NCBI RefSeq assembly: GCF_000685015.1
Contig: NZ_BAYA01000023.1
Span: 1 to 64,000 of the forward strand
Origin: Paraburkholderia bannensis NBRC 103871
GTDB taxonomy: Bacteria; Pseudomonadota; Gammaproteobacteria; Burkholderiales; Burkholderiaceae
Direction: 5' to 3'
DNA length: 64,000 nt
The position numbers were made by a program, and so were the translations under genes. The stretch's first letter is position 1. Every line of letters begins with the position of its first letter. The notes below the pieces were generated by a model. The model worked only from the letters and a program-made list of their open reading frames with translations, did not search any database and had not been told where the DNA came from. This document shows positions 1 to 8,888 of the stretch, piece by piece.

Positions 1-2068
1 CGCGAACAATGCTTCGGACGTGGCGCTGGGCGCGAACTCGACGACTTCGGCACCGCACACCGGCACATTCGATTTGACCGGCGGAACGGCAGCGGCCACG
101 GCGCCGGCTTCGGTTGTGTCGGTTGGCGCAGTGGGCGCGGAACGCCAGATCCAGAACGTGGCGGCAGGCGTCGTGTCGGCGACTTCGACGGATGCGGTGA
201 ACGGCTCGCAACTGTTCTCCGTGGCGAGCGCGTCGAACGCAACCGGTTCGAGCGTTGCCAGCGCGCTGGGCGGCGGCTCGACCTATACGCCGGGCGGCGT
301 ATCGGCGCCGAGCTATACCGTGCAAGGCTCGACCTACAACAACGTGGGCGGCGCGCTCGGCGGCCTGGATACGGGCCTGACCAATGTCGAAAACGAGATC
401 GGGACGGCGATCAACGGCGGTGGCATCAAGTACTTCCACGCGAACTCGACGCTCGCGGACAGCCAGGCCACCGGCACCGACAGCATCGCGGTCGGCCCGC
501 TCGCCGTGTCCTCGGGCGTGAGCAGCCTCGCGGCGGGCAACGGCGCGCAGGCAACGGCCGACAACTCGACGAGCCTCGGCGCGCAGACGACGGTGTCGGT
601 CGCGAACGGCGTGGCGCTCGGCGCGGGTTCCGTCTCCGATCGCGCGGTGCTTTCGGGCATCGGCTCGATCACGGCGGGCAGCTCGGCGATTCCGTACAAC
701 ACGTCGGATCGCACGCTGCTGGGCGCGGTCTCGGTGGGCGATGCGGCGACGAACACTTATCGCCAGATCACCAACGTGGCCGACGGCACGCAGGCGCAGG
801 ACGCGGTCACGGTGCGCCAGTTGAGCGGCGCGCTGCAGTCGTTCGCGACGACGACCACGATGTACTTCCACGCCAACTCCACGGCGGCGGACTCGCTCGC
901 GGTCGGCGACCAGTCGGTTGCGGTCGGCCCGACCACGGTGGTCAACGGCGATAGCGGCGTGGGTATCGGCAACGGTGCAATCGTCGATTCGACGGCGCCG
1001 GGCGGCATCGCGATCGGCGAGAAGTCGGAGTCGGCGGAGGCGGACGCGCTGGCGCTGGGCAGCGGCGCGACCGCAGGCGGCGCGCAGTCGATTGCGCAAG
1101 GCGCGAATGCGCTGGCGACCAGCGCGGCCGGCATCGCGCTGGGTTCGGGGGCGCAAAGCACGGCGCTCAACGCGGTGGCGATCGGCGCGGGCGCGCAGTC
1201 GACCTATGCGAACAGCGTGGCGCTGGGCGCGGGTTCGGTCACGACCGTCGGCGCGCTGAGCAACTACATCGGCTATGGCCTGAGCTCGCCAGGCTCGTCG
1301 GTGGGCGAAGTCAACGTGGGCAATCGCCAGATCACCGGCGTGGCGGCAGGCGTGGCGGCAACCGATGCGGTCAACGTGAGCCAGTTGCAGGCCGTCAACG
1401 AGGAACTGCAGACGCTCATCAGCAACCAGACGTCGAACCAGACCTCGAACAACGGCACATTCCCGTCGAACTCCAGCAGCACGACGACCGCTGCCGCCGC
1501 GACGGGTTCGAACTCGTCGGCGGGCGGTACGGGCGCGGTGGCTTCCGGCTCGAACAGCACGGCGGTGGGTACGTCGTCGACGGCATCGGGCGTGAGCTCG
1601 ACGGTGATCGGCTCGGGCGCGACCTCGACGGGCAACAACTCGGTCGCCATCGGCGCGGGCAGCACGGACGATGGACGCACCAACGTCGTGTCGGTGGGCA
1701 GCGCCGATACGCCGCGCCAGGTCACGAACGTGGCCGCCGGCACGGCGCCGACCGACGCCGTCAACGTGCAGCAACTGAACAGCGCGGTCTCGCAGGCGAA
1801 CAGCTACACCGACGGCCAGATCCAGCAACTGCGTCACGACGCCGATGCGGGCACGGCGGCGGCGATGGCGGTGGCAGGACTGCCGCAGCCGTCCGGCCCG
1901 GGCAAGAGCATGGTCGCGATTGCGGGCAGCTACTACCACGGCCAGTCGGGCCAGGCGATCGGCATTTCGACGATCTCGGAGAACAACCACTGGATCTACA
2001 AGGCCGCCGTGACGACCAATACGCGCAGCTATTACGGCGCGGTGGTGGGTGCGGGCTACCAGTGGTAA
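1..2068 (+). CDS. Trimeric autotransporter adhesin (YadA-like), C-terminal part
   Basis: The reading frame is open from base 2, so the true start lies upstream and only about 689 C-terminal residues are seen. They contain YadA head repeats (pattern SxAxGxxSxA), several neck motifs of the form NVAAGxxxTDAVNVxQL, and a final membrane anchor ending in GAVVGAGYQW with the terminal aromatic residue typical of outer-membrane beta-barrels. Proteins of this family trimerise at the cell surface and bind host or abiotic surfaces through type Vc secretion. A threonine/serine/alanine-rich low-complexity stretch lies near residue 490. The OmpA-type lipoprotein immediately downstream may be an assembly partner (inference). 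GTG at 20 is an internal codon, not a start. Confidence 0.93.
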   Translation, partial: ANNASDVALGANSTTSAPHTGTFDLTGGTAAATAPASVVSVGAVGAERQIQNVAAGVVSATSTDAVNGSQLFSVASASNATGSSVASALGGGSTYTPGGVSAPSYTVQGSTYNNVGGALGGLDTGLTNVENEIGTAINGGGIKYFHANSTLADSQATGTDSIAVGPLAVSSGVSSLAAGNGAQATADNSTSLGAQTTVSVANGVALGAGSVSDRAVLSGIGSITAGSSAIPYNTSDRTLLGAVSVGDAATNTYRQITNVADGTQAQDAVTVRQLSGALQSFATTTTMYFHANSTAADSLAVGDQSVAVGPTTVVNGDSGVGIGNGAIVDSTAPGGIAIGEKSESAEADALALGSGATAGGAQSIAQGANALATSAAGIALGSGAQSTALNAVAIGAGAQSTYANSVALGAGSVTTVGALSNYIGYGLSSPGSSVGEVNVGNRQITGVAAGVAATDAVNVSQLQAVNEELQTLISNQTSNQTSNNGTFPSNSSSTTTAAAATGSNSSAGGTGAVASGSNSTAVGTSSTASGVSSTVIGSGATSTGNNSVAIGAGSTDDGRTNVVSVGSADTPRQVTNVAAGTAPTDAVNVQQLNSAVSQANSYTDGQIQQLRHDADAGTAAAMAVAGLPQPSGPGKSMVAIAGSYYHGQSGQAIGISTISENNHWIYKAAVTTNTRSYYGAVVGAGYQW

Positions 2069-2172
2069 GCGAAGCCGCCTGACTTTCAACCGGCAACGCC
2101 GCAGCGACGCGTGCAGACGTCACGCGGGGCTGCGGCCAGCCGGTGGTTTTCCATCGTGAGTGGTATAGGGCC

Positions 2173-3000
2173 ATGAAAACGACCATGAAAAAAACTTCGA
2201 TTGCTGTTTCGCTCGTCGCCGTGATGGCGGGCGCCTTGCTGCAAGGCTGCGCGTCGCCGCATAACCCGCCGCGCTTCCCGGATCAGCAGTCCGCTTCGCC
2301 TGCGGGCGGGACGTTCGTCAACGTCGCCAATCTGCGTAACGTCGCCGTCGGCCTGAACAAGGATCAGGTGCGCGACCTGATCGGGCCGCCGCATTTCAAC
2401 GAGTGGTTCGTTGGCAATCACGTCTGGAATTATCTGTTCGATTTCCGGCGCGGCAGCGAGACAGTGTCGTGCCAGTATCAGGTGCAGTTCGATAGCCACA
2501 TGAATGTGAGCGGTACGTATTGGCGCGATCCTTCGTGCGCGGCGTTCGCGCAGGGCGCGGAACCTGTGGCGGCTGACATGCCCGTCGTGCCTGTCGATGC
2601 AGCGCATAAAGACGGCACGGTCGATGAATTCTCGCTGCAGACCGATGCATTGTTTGCCTTCGGCAAATCGGATATTGGCGCGCTTCAACCCGAAGGGCGC
2701 AAGGCGCTCGACGGCGCCGTCGCGCGCATCGGGCAACATCAGGGCGTGAGCGAAGTGACGGTAGTGGGGCACACGGATCGCATCGGCTCCGCAGCGCTGA
2801 ACCAGCGTCTTTCGCTCGCACGTGCAAATACGGTGCGTGACTATCTGGTCGCGCACGGGATCAGCGCGTCGGTGATCCGCACCGAAGGCATGGGAGCGAG
2901 CCAGCCCGTCACGCATTGCCCGGCAGGCGAAAGCGGTGAAGTCATCGCCTGCCTGAAGCCGGATCGTCGCGTGACGATCGGGGTGGCCGCACAACGTTGA
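2173..3000 (+). CDS. OmpA-family lipoprotein with BamE/SmpA-like N-terminal domain
   Basis: A 275-residue lipoprotein. The signal peptide ends in the lipobox LLQGC, so the mature Cys should be lipidated. Residues about 45-125 resemble the SmpA/OmlA (BamE) fold (NLRNVAVGLNKDQVRDLIG, then a Cys-framed YQVQF region). Residues about 155-270 form an OmpA/MotB peptidoglycan-binding domain (VVGHTDRIGSAALNQRLS, then DRRVTIGV). It probably sits in the outer membrane and contacts peptidoglycan. It begins 104 bases after the autotransporter stop in the same direction, suggesting a functional pair. ATG 2173 is chosen because the signal peptide starts there; ATG 2185 is an alternative. Confidence 0.9.
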   Translation: MKTTMKKTSIAVSLVAVMAGALLQGCASPHNPPRFPDQQSASPAGGTFVNVANLRNVAVGLNKDQVRDLIGPPHFNEWFVGNHVWNYLFDFRRGSETVSCQYQVQFDSHMNVSGTYWRDPSCAAFAQGAEPVAADMPVVPVDAAHKDGTVDEFSLQTDALFAFGKSDIGALQPEGRKALDGAVARIGQHQGVSEVTVVGHTDRIGSAALNQRLSLARANTVRDYLVAHGISASVIRTEGMGASQPVTHCPAGESGEVIACLKPDRRVTIGVAAQR

Positions 3001-3118
3001 TTTGATTCGGCAACCTAAGGATTGCCGGGGGTGGCCAGAGATTGGCTGTCACGCCCTGGGTGCTCGCGGCACGAGCGCCCAGGGCGATTTTGCATCTAGA
3101 TACACGGGTACCGGTTTC

Positions 3119-3433
3119 ATGCGCAGGCCGTATATAAACAGACCAACCACGCTGGAAATGCTTCACCTCGAACTTGGCCGCATCGACCATCAACTGGTCG
3201 ATGCGCGGGCACGCGAGATCGACGCCGCGCTCGCCAGGTTCAAGGAAGAGGTCGCGCTACTGGGAATCAGCGAAGACGCGGTGTGCGAGGCGCTGGGATA
3301 CAGCCGGAGGAAGCGCAGGCCCCCGGCGCAGTACTACGATCCCAAGTCGGGGAAAACCTGGTGCGGGACAGGGCGGCGACCTAAATGGCTCGCGGGCAAG
3401 CGTCTCGAAGAGTATTTGATCGAACGGATGTAA
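3119..3433 (+). CDS. H-NS family nucleoid-associated protein
   Basis: A small basic protein of about 104 residues. An N-terminal helix suited to coiled-coil oligomerisation (LGRIDHQLVDARAREIDAAL) leads into the H-NS C-terminal DNA-binding signature YYDPKSGKTWCGTGRRPKWL. Such proteins bind AT-rich DNA and silence acquired genes. ATG 3119 is taken as the start; ATG 3158 (91 residues) matches the usual family length equally well, and neither has a strong ribosome-binding site. It lies convergent with the unknown gene at 3475. Confidence 0.85.
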   Translation: MRRPYINRPTTLEMLHLELGRIDHQLVDARAREIDAALARFKEEVALLGISEDAVCEALGYSRRKRRPPAQYYDPKSGKTWCGTGRRPKWLAGKRLEEYLIERM

Positions 3434-3474
3434 GCGCGCGGGGGCGCGACCGAAGCCGCGTTCGCAAGCGACGC

Positions 3475-3861
3475 TCAAAGATCGCCGCGCACTTCTCCGG
3501 TTCCCAACTGGTTGCGCTGTCGGTTGATTTCCGCCCAAAGCTCGTCGCTGTCGTCGTTGCGCAGCAGCACCATGCAGTCCAGCTGGTCGCCGCTCACTTC
3601 AAAGTATTCCGTGAGTTCCTTGCGGACGGCCGCTACGAACTGTGCGTATTCCGGGCTCGCCTGGGCCTGCGCGTGCAAGGCGTCGTAGGCCGCATCGTCG
3701 GCGCGCTCGCCGCCGTGATCGTCGATGTAGCGCGTGATCCACAGATCGCGTTCGCGGTCGTAGTCGGCTTCGGCGCGCATGGCCTGCACGGCGGTGTAGA
3801 TATCCAGTTGGGCAAACGCGGCGATCGCCGCCGTTGTTGCTTCGTCGAAGGTCGTGGTCAT
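3475..3861 (-). CDS. Hypothetical protein, 128 aa
   Basis: An acidic, helical, soluble-looking protein with no signal peptide, membrane segment or motif that I recognise. It begins MTTTFDEATTAAIAAF and contains a Trp/Tyr-bearing centre (DLWITRYIDDHGGERADD). The start is 57 bases beyond the stop of the cytochrome c gene transcribed in the same direction, so the two could be co-transcribed. It faces the H-NS gene tail to tail. No function is proposed. Confidence 0.65.
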   Translation of the reverse strand: MTTTFDEATTAAIAAFAQLDIYTAVQAMRAEADYDRERDLWITRYIDDHGGERADDAAYDALHAQAQASPEYAQFVAAVRKELTEYFEVSGDQLDCMVLLRNDDSDELWAEINRQRNQLGTGEVRGDL

Positions 3862-3918
3862 GTCATGTCTCGTAGTGATCGAGGCGCGTCAGCGCACGCG
3901 AGGATCGATGTGCCTGCC

Positions 3919-4755
3919 TTACGGCTGCACCTTTCTCTGCGCCATATACGCAAGGTAAGCGACGATCAGGTCGATCTCGCGATCGCTTAGCTGCTCGGGC
4001 GGGAAGGCGGGCATGGCACGGCCGGGCCAGTCCCTGACCGATGCCGGGTTGCGAATATAGCGGTGCAATGCAGCGGGCTGGAAGTACTCGACGGGATTCA
4101 TCGGCACGTTGAGGTCGGGGCCGGTGTCCGCGCTGCCCGCGTGGTTCAGGCGATGGCAGGCGAGGCACTGGGTGATGAACAGGCTCTGGCCCGCGCGTAC
4201 CGGATCGGTTGCGGGCAGCGCCGGATCGACGGCGAGCACCGGCCAGCGCGCCGAGGGCGAAGGCTGCGTGGCCAGCTTCGCGATCTGGTAGGGCCACTGC
4301 TCGCTGCGCACGGACGCCGCCTGGGCGCCGACCCAGACCAGGTAGAACGGCCCCGCACTGACCGGCTTGCCCGGCAGCTTCGGCCAGGGGTGCGCCGGGT
4401 CTTCGACCGCGAGCCACGCGACGGCTTTCGCAGCATCGCGGTTGCGCACGAGATCCATCGGCAACTGCGCGGCGAAGCCGTCAGTCGCGCGCGCCTCAAG
4501 CACGCTGTCCGCAGGCAACGATGCGCCTTCGAGCAGGTCGGCGAGCGGAACCGCGCGGTACGCCGTTGACGCGCCGTAGGCGACATCCCGCGCAACGCGG
4601 ATGTTCGCGGCATCGGAACGCGCCAGCAATTGCGCCTGGCTGAACGACTGGGTCTGGTTGCCCAGGGTGATTTCGATGACGGGCTGCGCGGCGGCACAGC
4701 GCCCAATCACGCCAAGTGTCAGCAACAGAGCCGCAAACAGCGCGCGTTTCGACAT
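3919..4755 (-). CDS. Secreted c-type cytochrome with N-terminal molybdopterin-oxidoreductase-like domain
   Basis: A 278-residue protein with a Sec signal peptide (MSKRALFAALLLTLGVIG). The C-terminal third is a class I cytochrome c domain with the haem motif CLACH (residues 197-201) and a probable axial Met in PGRAMPAF. Residues about 25-175 resemble the small domain found in molybdopterin-oxidoreductase-like periplasmic proteins (GNQTQSFSQAQLLARS, then VPLADLLEGA); this part of the call is tentative. It probably acts in periplasmic electron transfer; the partner is unknown and no oxidase gene is adjacent. ATG 4755 is preceded by AGAGGA; an upstream in-frame ATG at 4797 would precede the signal peptide and is rejected. 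Confidence 0.82.
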   Translation of the reverse strand: MSKRALFAALLLTLGVIGRCAAAQPVIEITLGNQTQSFSQAQLLARSDAANIRVARDVAYGASTAYRAVPLADLLEGASLPADSVLEARATDGFAAQLPMDLVRNRDAAKAVAWLAVEDPAHPWPKLPGKPVSAGPFYLVWVGAQAASVRSEQWPYQIAKLATQPSPSARWPVLAVDPALPATDPVRAGQSLFITQCLACHRLNHAGSADTGPDLNVPMNPVEYFQPAALHRYIRNPASVRDWPGRAMPAFPPEQLSDREIDLIVAYLAYMAQRKVQP

Positions 4756-5341
4756 TTGTCCTCTGTGAAGGGTGGTTGGCGGCAACATCGGCGGCAAAGC
4801 GTCCGGGGCGATCAGGCCGGTCGGGAGCGGTGCGCGGATTATGTCAGTTGTGGCCGATAGCTGATAGCCGATAGCCGATAGCCAGCAGAGCGTGGGTTGG
4901 GGCCGCAGCAGCAGCGAATGCTGTACGTTTGCAGCCGTTCCGGCCTCGACGCGGTCACGCGGAATACGCGCTTCATCGACGCTGAAACGAAGAACGCGCG
5001 CCGCTAAAAACCGGCTGCTGGAAGTATGCGCTCAATCCGGCGCGGGAGCCGCGAACCGCAATCTACGCGCGGCGGCAGCGTTCATGCCATGACAGGTTGC
5101 GTTTGAAATGGAACAAACGCACGGTGCCGCGTGCTGTGCGAACGATCGGCAGCGCATTGCTCGATGGAGCAAATCTGAATGTCGTTACACATGGCGACCA
5201 CGTTTGCCGAAGGCCCGGCGCGCGTGCGTCGCGCCGGTTCCGGAGCCAGGGCAGAACCCGCAGGACATTGCGCCCGACGACAGGAGCGAGCCGGGATATT
5301 CCGCTTAAGCAGCCTGTCGAGCAGGCGGCCCGCTCACGTCG
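4756..5341. other. Intergenic stretch without a convincing gene
   Basis: No open frame here shows codon structure or recognisable protein sequence. The only structure noted is a 7-base tandem repeat at 4856-4883. The stretch separates the leftward cytochrome gene from the end of the leftward ABC-F gene, so it should hold the cytochrome promoter. Confidence 0.6.
4856..4883. repeat. Four tandem 7-bp units (GATAGCY)
   Basis: Four consecutive copies of GATAGC(T/C) run from 4856 to 4883 upstream of the cytochrome gene. Short perfect microsatellites like this can vary in copy number by slippage; no functional role is visible. Confidence 0.8.
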
Positions 5342-7006
5342 TCACTGTGCGTCGCCCTGCTCGCGCAGGCGACGGGCTTCGTCGCGCAGGAACTGCTGGT
5401 AGTCGTCCAGGTCGCCGTCGAACGGCCCGACGCCGCCCTTGGTGACCAGCCAGAATTCGTCGCAGACGGCGCGCAGCAGGGCCCGGTCGTGGCTGACCAG
5501 CATCACAGTGCCTTCGAATTCGTTGAGCGCCATGGCCAGCGCTTCGCGGGTGGCGAGGTCGAGGTGATTGGTCGGTTCGTCGAGCAGCAGCAGGTTGGGG
5601 CGCTGCCACACGATCATGCACAGCACGAGCCGCGCCTTTTCACCGCCGCTCATCGTGTGCACCGCCTGGTGAACCGTGTCGCCGCTGAAGTTGAAGGTGC
5701 CGAGGAAGGTGCGCAACGATTGCTCGGTGCCGCTCTGGCCGGGCGCGCGCATGTGCGGCGGCGTATCACGGGCGAGGCGGATCATGTGCTCCATCGGCGT
5801 GTCGAGCGGGCGCAGCACGTCGAGCTCCTGCTGGGCGAAGTAGCCGATGTTCAGACCCTTGCCTTCGCTGATTTCGCCTTCAATCGGCGCGAGCGCGTGC
5901 GCGACCGTCTTCACGAGCGTGGACTTGCCCTGGCCGTTGGCGCCAAGAATGCCGATGCGCTGCCCGGCCAGCACCGACCGGTTGATGCCGCGCACGATGA
6001 CCGTGGGCGGCGTGCCCGGCTGTGCGTCTTCCGGCGCGGGATAACCAAAGCTGGCGTCGAGCATCGACAGCAGCGGGTTCGGGACGTTGAGCGGCTCCTT
6101 GAACTCGAAGGTGAACTCGGCATCGGCCAGCACCGGTGCAATCTTCTCCATGCGTTCGAGCGCCTTGACGCGGCTCTGCGCCTGCTTCGCCTTCGAAGCC
6201 TTGGCCTTGAAGCGGTCGATGAACTTCTGCAGGTGGGCGATCTTGTCCGCCTGGCGGGCCAGCGCGGCCTGCTGCAACTCAAGCTGCTCGGCGCGCATGT
6301 CTTCGAACTTGCTGTAGTTGCCGCCGTAGCGCACGAGCTTGGCGTTATCGACGTGCACCGTCACCTGCGTCACCGCGTCGAGGAATTCGCGGTCATGGCT
6401 GATCACGACCAGGGTTCCCTGATAGCGCTTGAGCCACGCTTCCAGCCAGACCAGTGCGTCCAGGTCCAGGTGATTGGTCGGTTCGTCGAGCAGCAGCAGG
6501 TCGGACGGGCACATCAGCGCACGCGCCAGTTGCAGTCGCATGCGCCAGCCGCCGGAGAAGCTGTTGACCGGCTGGTCGAGCTGCGCGGCCGTAAAGCCCA
6601 GCCCCAGGATCAGCGCCTGCGCGCGAGCGGGGGCATCGTGTGCGCCAGCGTCGTGCAGCGCCATGTACGCGTGCGCCATGCGCATGCCGTCGTCGCTGGC
6701 CTCGGCGGCGGCGACTTCGGCCTGGGCAGCCAGCAGGGCCGTGTCGCCCTCGACCACGAAATCGGTCGCGCCCTGCTCGGTCTCCGGCATGTCCTGCGCC
6801 ACCTGGCCCATCCGCCACGCGGCGGGAATCGAGAACTCGCCGCTGTCTTCGTGCAGCGTGCCGTTCAGAAGGGCGAAAAACGACGACTTGCCGGCGCCAT
6901 TGCGGCCGACGAGACCAATTTTTTCGCCAGGGGTGAAGGTGACGGATGCGCTGTCGAGCACGACCTTGACGCCGCGGCGCAGCGTGACATTACGGACGGA
7001 AATCAT
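5342..7006 (-). CDS. ABC-F family ATPase (YheS/Uup-like)
   Basis: A 554-residue soluble protein with two ABC ATPase domains. Domain 1 has Walker A GRNGAGKSS, signature FSGGW and Walker B LLLLDEPTNHLD. An ABC-F linker rich in Lys/Arg/Gln (FIDRFKAKASKAKQAQSRVK) follows. Domain 2 has GANGQGKST, MSGGE and LLLLDEPTNHLD. No membrane segments occur. The family acts on ribosomes in translation quality control or ribosome protection rather than in transport. The protein ends soon after domain 2 (DGDLDDYQQFLRDEARRL) and lacks the C-terminal coiled-coil extension of E. coli YheS. It is apparently monocistronic. Confidence 0.93.
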   Translation of the reverse strand: MISVRNVTLRRGVKVVLDSASVTFTPGEKIGLVGRNGAGKSSFFALLNGTLHEDSGEFSIPAAWRMGQVAQDMPETEQGATDFVVEGDTALLAAQAEVAAAEASDDGMRMAHAYMALHDAGAHDAPARAQALILGLGFTAAQLDQPVNSFSGGWRMRLQLARALMCPSDLLLLDEPTNHLDLDALVWLEAWLKRYQGTLVVISHDREFLDAVTQVTVHVDNAKLVRYGGNYSKFEDMRAEQLELQQAALARQADKIAHLQKFIDRFKAKASKAKQAQSRVKALERMEKIAPVLADAEFTFEFKEPLNVPNPLLSMLDASFGYPAPEDAQPGTPPTVIVRGINRSVLAGQRIGILGANGQGKSTLVKTVAHALAPIEGEISEGKGLNIGYFAQQELDVLRPLDTPMEHMIRLARDTPPHMRAPGQSGTEQSLRTFLGTFNFSGDTVHQAVHTMSGGEKARLVLCMIVWQRPNLLLLDEPTNHLDLATREALAMALNEFEGTVMLVSHDRALLRAVCDEFWLVTKGGVGPFDGDLDDYQQFLRDEARRLREQGDAQ

Positions 7007-7180
7007 AAGGAGCTACTTCGAAGAGGAATGGCATGATAGCCGACTCGACGCAGAGGGCGGGCCGTTTTCTTCCGGGGCCAGTGTGTTTGCGGCGCTTATT
7101 CGTCGGTCAATGGGCTTTTAACGGGCACAAGCGAGGCAGACGTGGGGGCGAATCAACGTGCGATGCCCGCACGCTGGCGG

Positions 7181-8104
7181 CTATCCGGCACTCATTCCCT
7201 GACGCCGTGCCTTTGCGCCGATCCCTTCGCGCAACCATTGAATCAGCTCAAGCACCTCGGGCCTGCGCTCCTGCTTTGCCGTGACGATGTAATTCGCAAG
7301 CGGGTTCGCGACTGTGCGCCGGTCTAACCGGACGAGTTTGCTTTGCTGCAGCCACGCAGACGCGAGTGGCAGACGGGCCAGCGCGATACCCAGCCCCGAT
7401 TCAGCGGCGGACAGAACCAGCGTGTAATCCTCGAAACGTCGGTCGTGCGCCCGTCCCTTGAGCGAGACGTCGCGGTCGTGGAACCAGCTGCGCCAGCCTG
7501 TCAGGTCGGAATCGTGGAGCAGGGGATGCGCCAGTATCCCGTCAGGGCCACTGGCCTTGAGTTTTGCGGCGATGTCGGGATGCGCCACCGGCGTCAGCAT
7601 TTCCGGCAATAGCAGTTCGGCATGCAGGCCGGGCCAATGGCCCCGGCCATAGCGGATCGCGAGATCGGCTTCGCCACCGGAAATGTCCGCGTTGCGCGAA
7701 CCGACATCGAGCTGGATCTTCGGAGGATTCGGGCCCGCTTCGAGGCTGGCAAGACGCTTGAAGAGCCAGAGCTGTGCAAACGACGGCACCACGCTCAGGC
7801 GTACCAGTCTTGCGCTTTGGCGCGTACGCCATTGGTCGGCGGCGCCATCGATGATGTCGAATGCCTGTATCACTTGCCCGACAAAGCGTTGCCCGTCCGG
7901 TGTGAGCATGACGCCGCGACCGTGCCGCTCGAACAGCGGCACGCCGAGCCAGTTTTCGACAGCGGCAATGCGCCGGCTGATCGCCCCATGCGTGATGCCG
8001 CTGGCCGCCGCCGCCGCGCTGAACGATCCTGCTTGAGCGACCAGGCAGACGGTTTCAAGGTTGGCAAGTGGCGGGCGGGCTTTCTGGATGTGCTTCAAAT
8101 TCAC
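7181..8104 (-). CDS. LysR-family transcriptional regulator
   Basis: A 307-residue protein with the LysR N-terminal winged helix (ETVCLVAQAGSFSAAAAA, then FERHGRGVMLTPDGQRF) and a C-terminal periplasmic-binding-type effector domain resembling the GcvA subgroup. It is divergent from the LysE-type exporter that starts at 8217, so regulation of that exporter is the simplest inference. The start is GTG 8104; TTG 8098 is an alternative with GAGGTG better spaced in front of it. Confidence 0.9.
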   Translation of the reverse strand: MNLKHIQKARPPLANLETVCLVAQAGSFSAAAAASGITHGAISRRIAAVENWLGVPLFERHGRGVMLTPDGQRFVGQVIQAFDIIDGAADQWRTRQSARLVRLSVVPSFAQLWLFKRLASLEAGPNPPKIQLDVGSRNADISGGEADLAIRYGRGHWPGLHAELLLPEMLTPVAHPDIAAKLKASGPDGILAHPLLHDSDLTGWRSWFHDRDVSLKGRAHDRRFEDYTLVLSAAESGLGIALARLPLASAWLQQSKLVRLDRRTVANPLANYIVTAKQERRPEVLELIQWLREGIGAKARRQGMSAG

Positions 8105-8216
8105 ACCTCGTTATCGAACTGTGCGCTAGCTTATCAGGCCAACCAAACGCCACAATAGCGCTCATCCCGTCTTTTCCCGGGTCATTGGTGATTGGTCATT
8201 GGACATTGGAGGCTCC

Positions 8217-8864
8217 ATGCATATCTCATCGGCGCTCGTTGCCATTCTCGCGGCACTTTTCCTTGGTGCGATCAGCCCCGGGCCAAGTTTCGTTCTGGTG
8301 GTCAGGAGTTCGCTCGGGCTGTCGCGCCGGGACGGGCTTGCCACTGCCATGGGAATGGGCGTCGGCGGCGTGTGTTTTAGCGCCGTTGCGCTGGCGGGGC
8401 TCTACACGCTGTTGAGCAGCGTGGAATGGCTATATGGCGGACTCAAGATTGCTGGCGGCGCCTGGTTGCTCTACCTCGCGCTGAAAATCTGGCGCGGATC
8501 GTCGTCGTCGATCGAACTCGACCCGACTCGCCCCGAGGCATCGCCAAGTCCGGCGAGGTCGTTCTGGACAGGGTTGAGCACCCAGTTGACGAACCCCAAG
8601 ACTGCGATTGTCTATGGCAGCATTTTCGCGGCGCTATTGCCGCAACACCCGCCTTCGTGGTGCTACATCGCGTTGCCGCCGCTTGTGTTTGCCGTAGAGG
8701 CGGGCTGGTACGCCGCTGTGGCGCTCTGTTTTTCGGCGGATGGTCTTCGACAACGGTTCCTGAAGTCGAAGACCTGGATCGACCGCAGCGCTGCAGCAGC
8801 GATTGGTGCGCTCGGATTGCGGTTGATATTCACGGCGTATCGACGCACCGATGTCTTGCACTGA
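8217..8864 (+). CDS. LysE/RhtB family amino-acid exporter
   Basis: A 215-residue inner-membrane protein with about six hydrophobic segments and the conserved GAISPGPSFVLVV motif in the first helix, typical of LysE/RhtB translocators that export amino acids or homoserine lactone-like compounds. ATG 8217 follows GGAGG by four bases, which decides it over an upstream in-frame ATG at 8199. It is divergent from a LysR gene, the usual arrangement for this family. The substrate cannot be read from the sequence. Confidence 0.9.
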   Translation: MHISSALVAILAALFLGAISPGPSFVLVVRSSLGLSRRDGLATAMGMGVGGVCFSAVALAGLYTLLSSVEWLYGGLKIAGGAWLLYLALKIWRGSSSSIELDPTRPEASPSPARSFWTGLSTQLTNPKTAIVYGSIFAALLPQHPPSWCYIALPPLVFAVEAGWYAAVALCFSADGLRQRFLKSKTWIDRSAAAAIGALGLRLIFTAYRRTDVLH

Positions 8865-8888
8865 CGCTGCCAAGCCGCTTCGGTGGCC

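Noticed and set aside
5489..7036. 515-codon open frame on the plus strand
   Set aside because: It is fully antisense to the ABC-F gene and is an Arg/His/Val-rich shadow of high-GC codon use with no domain.
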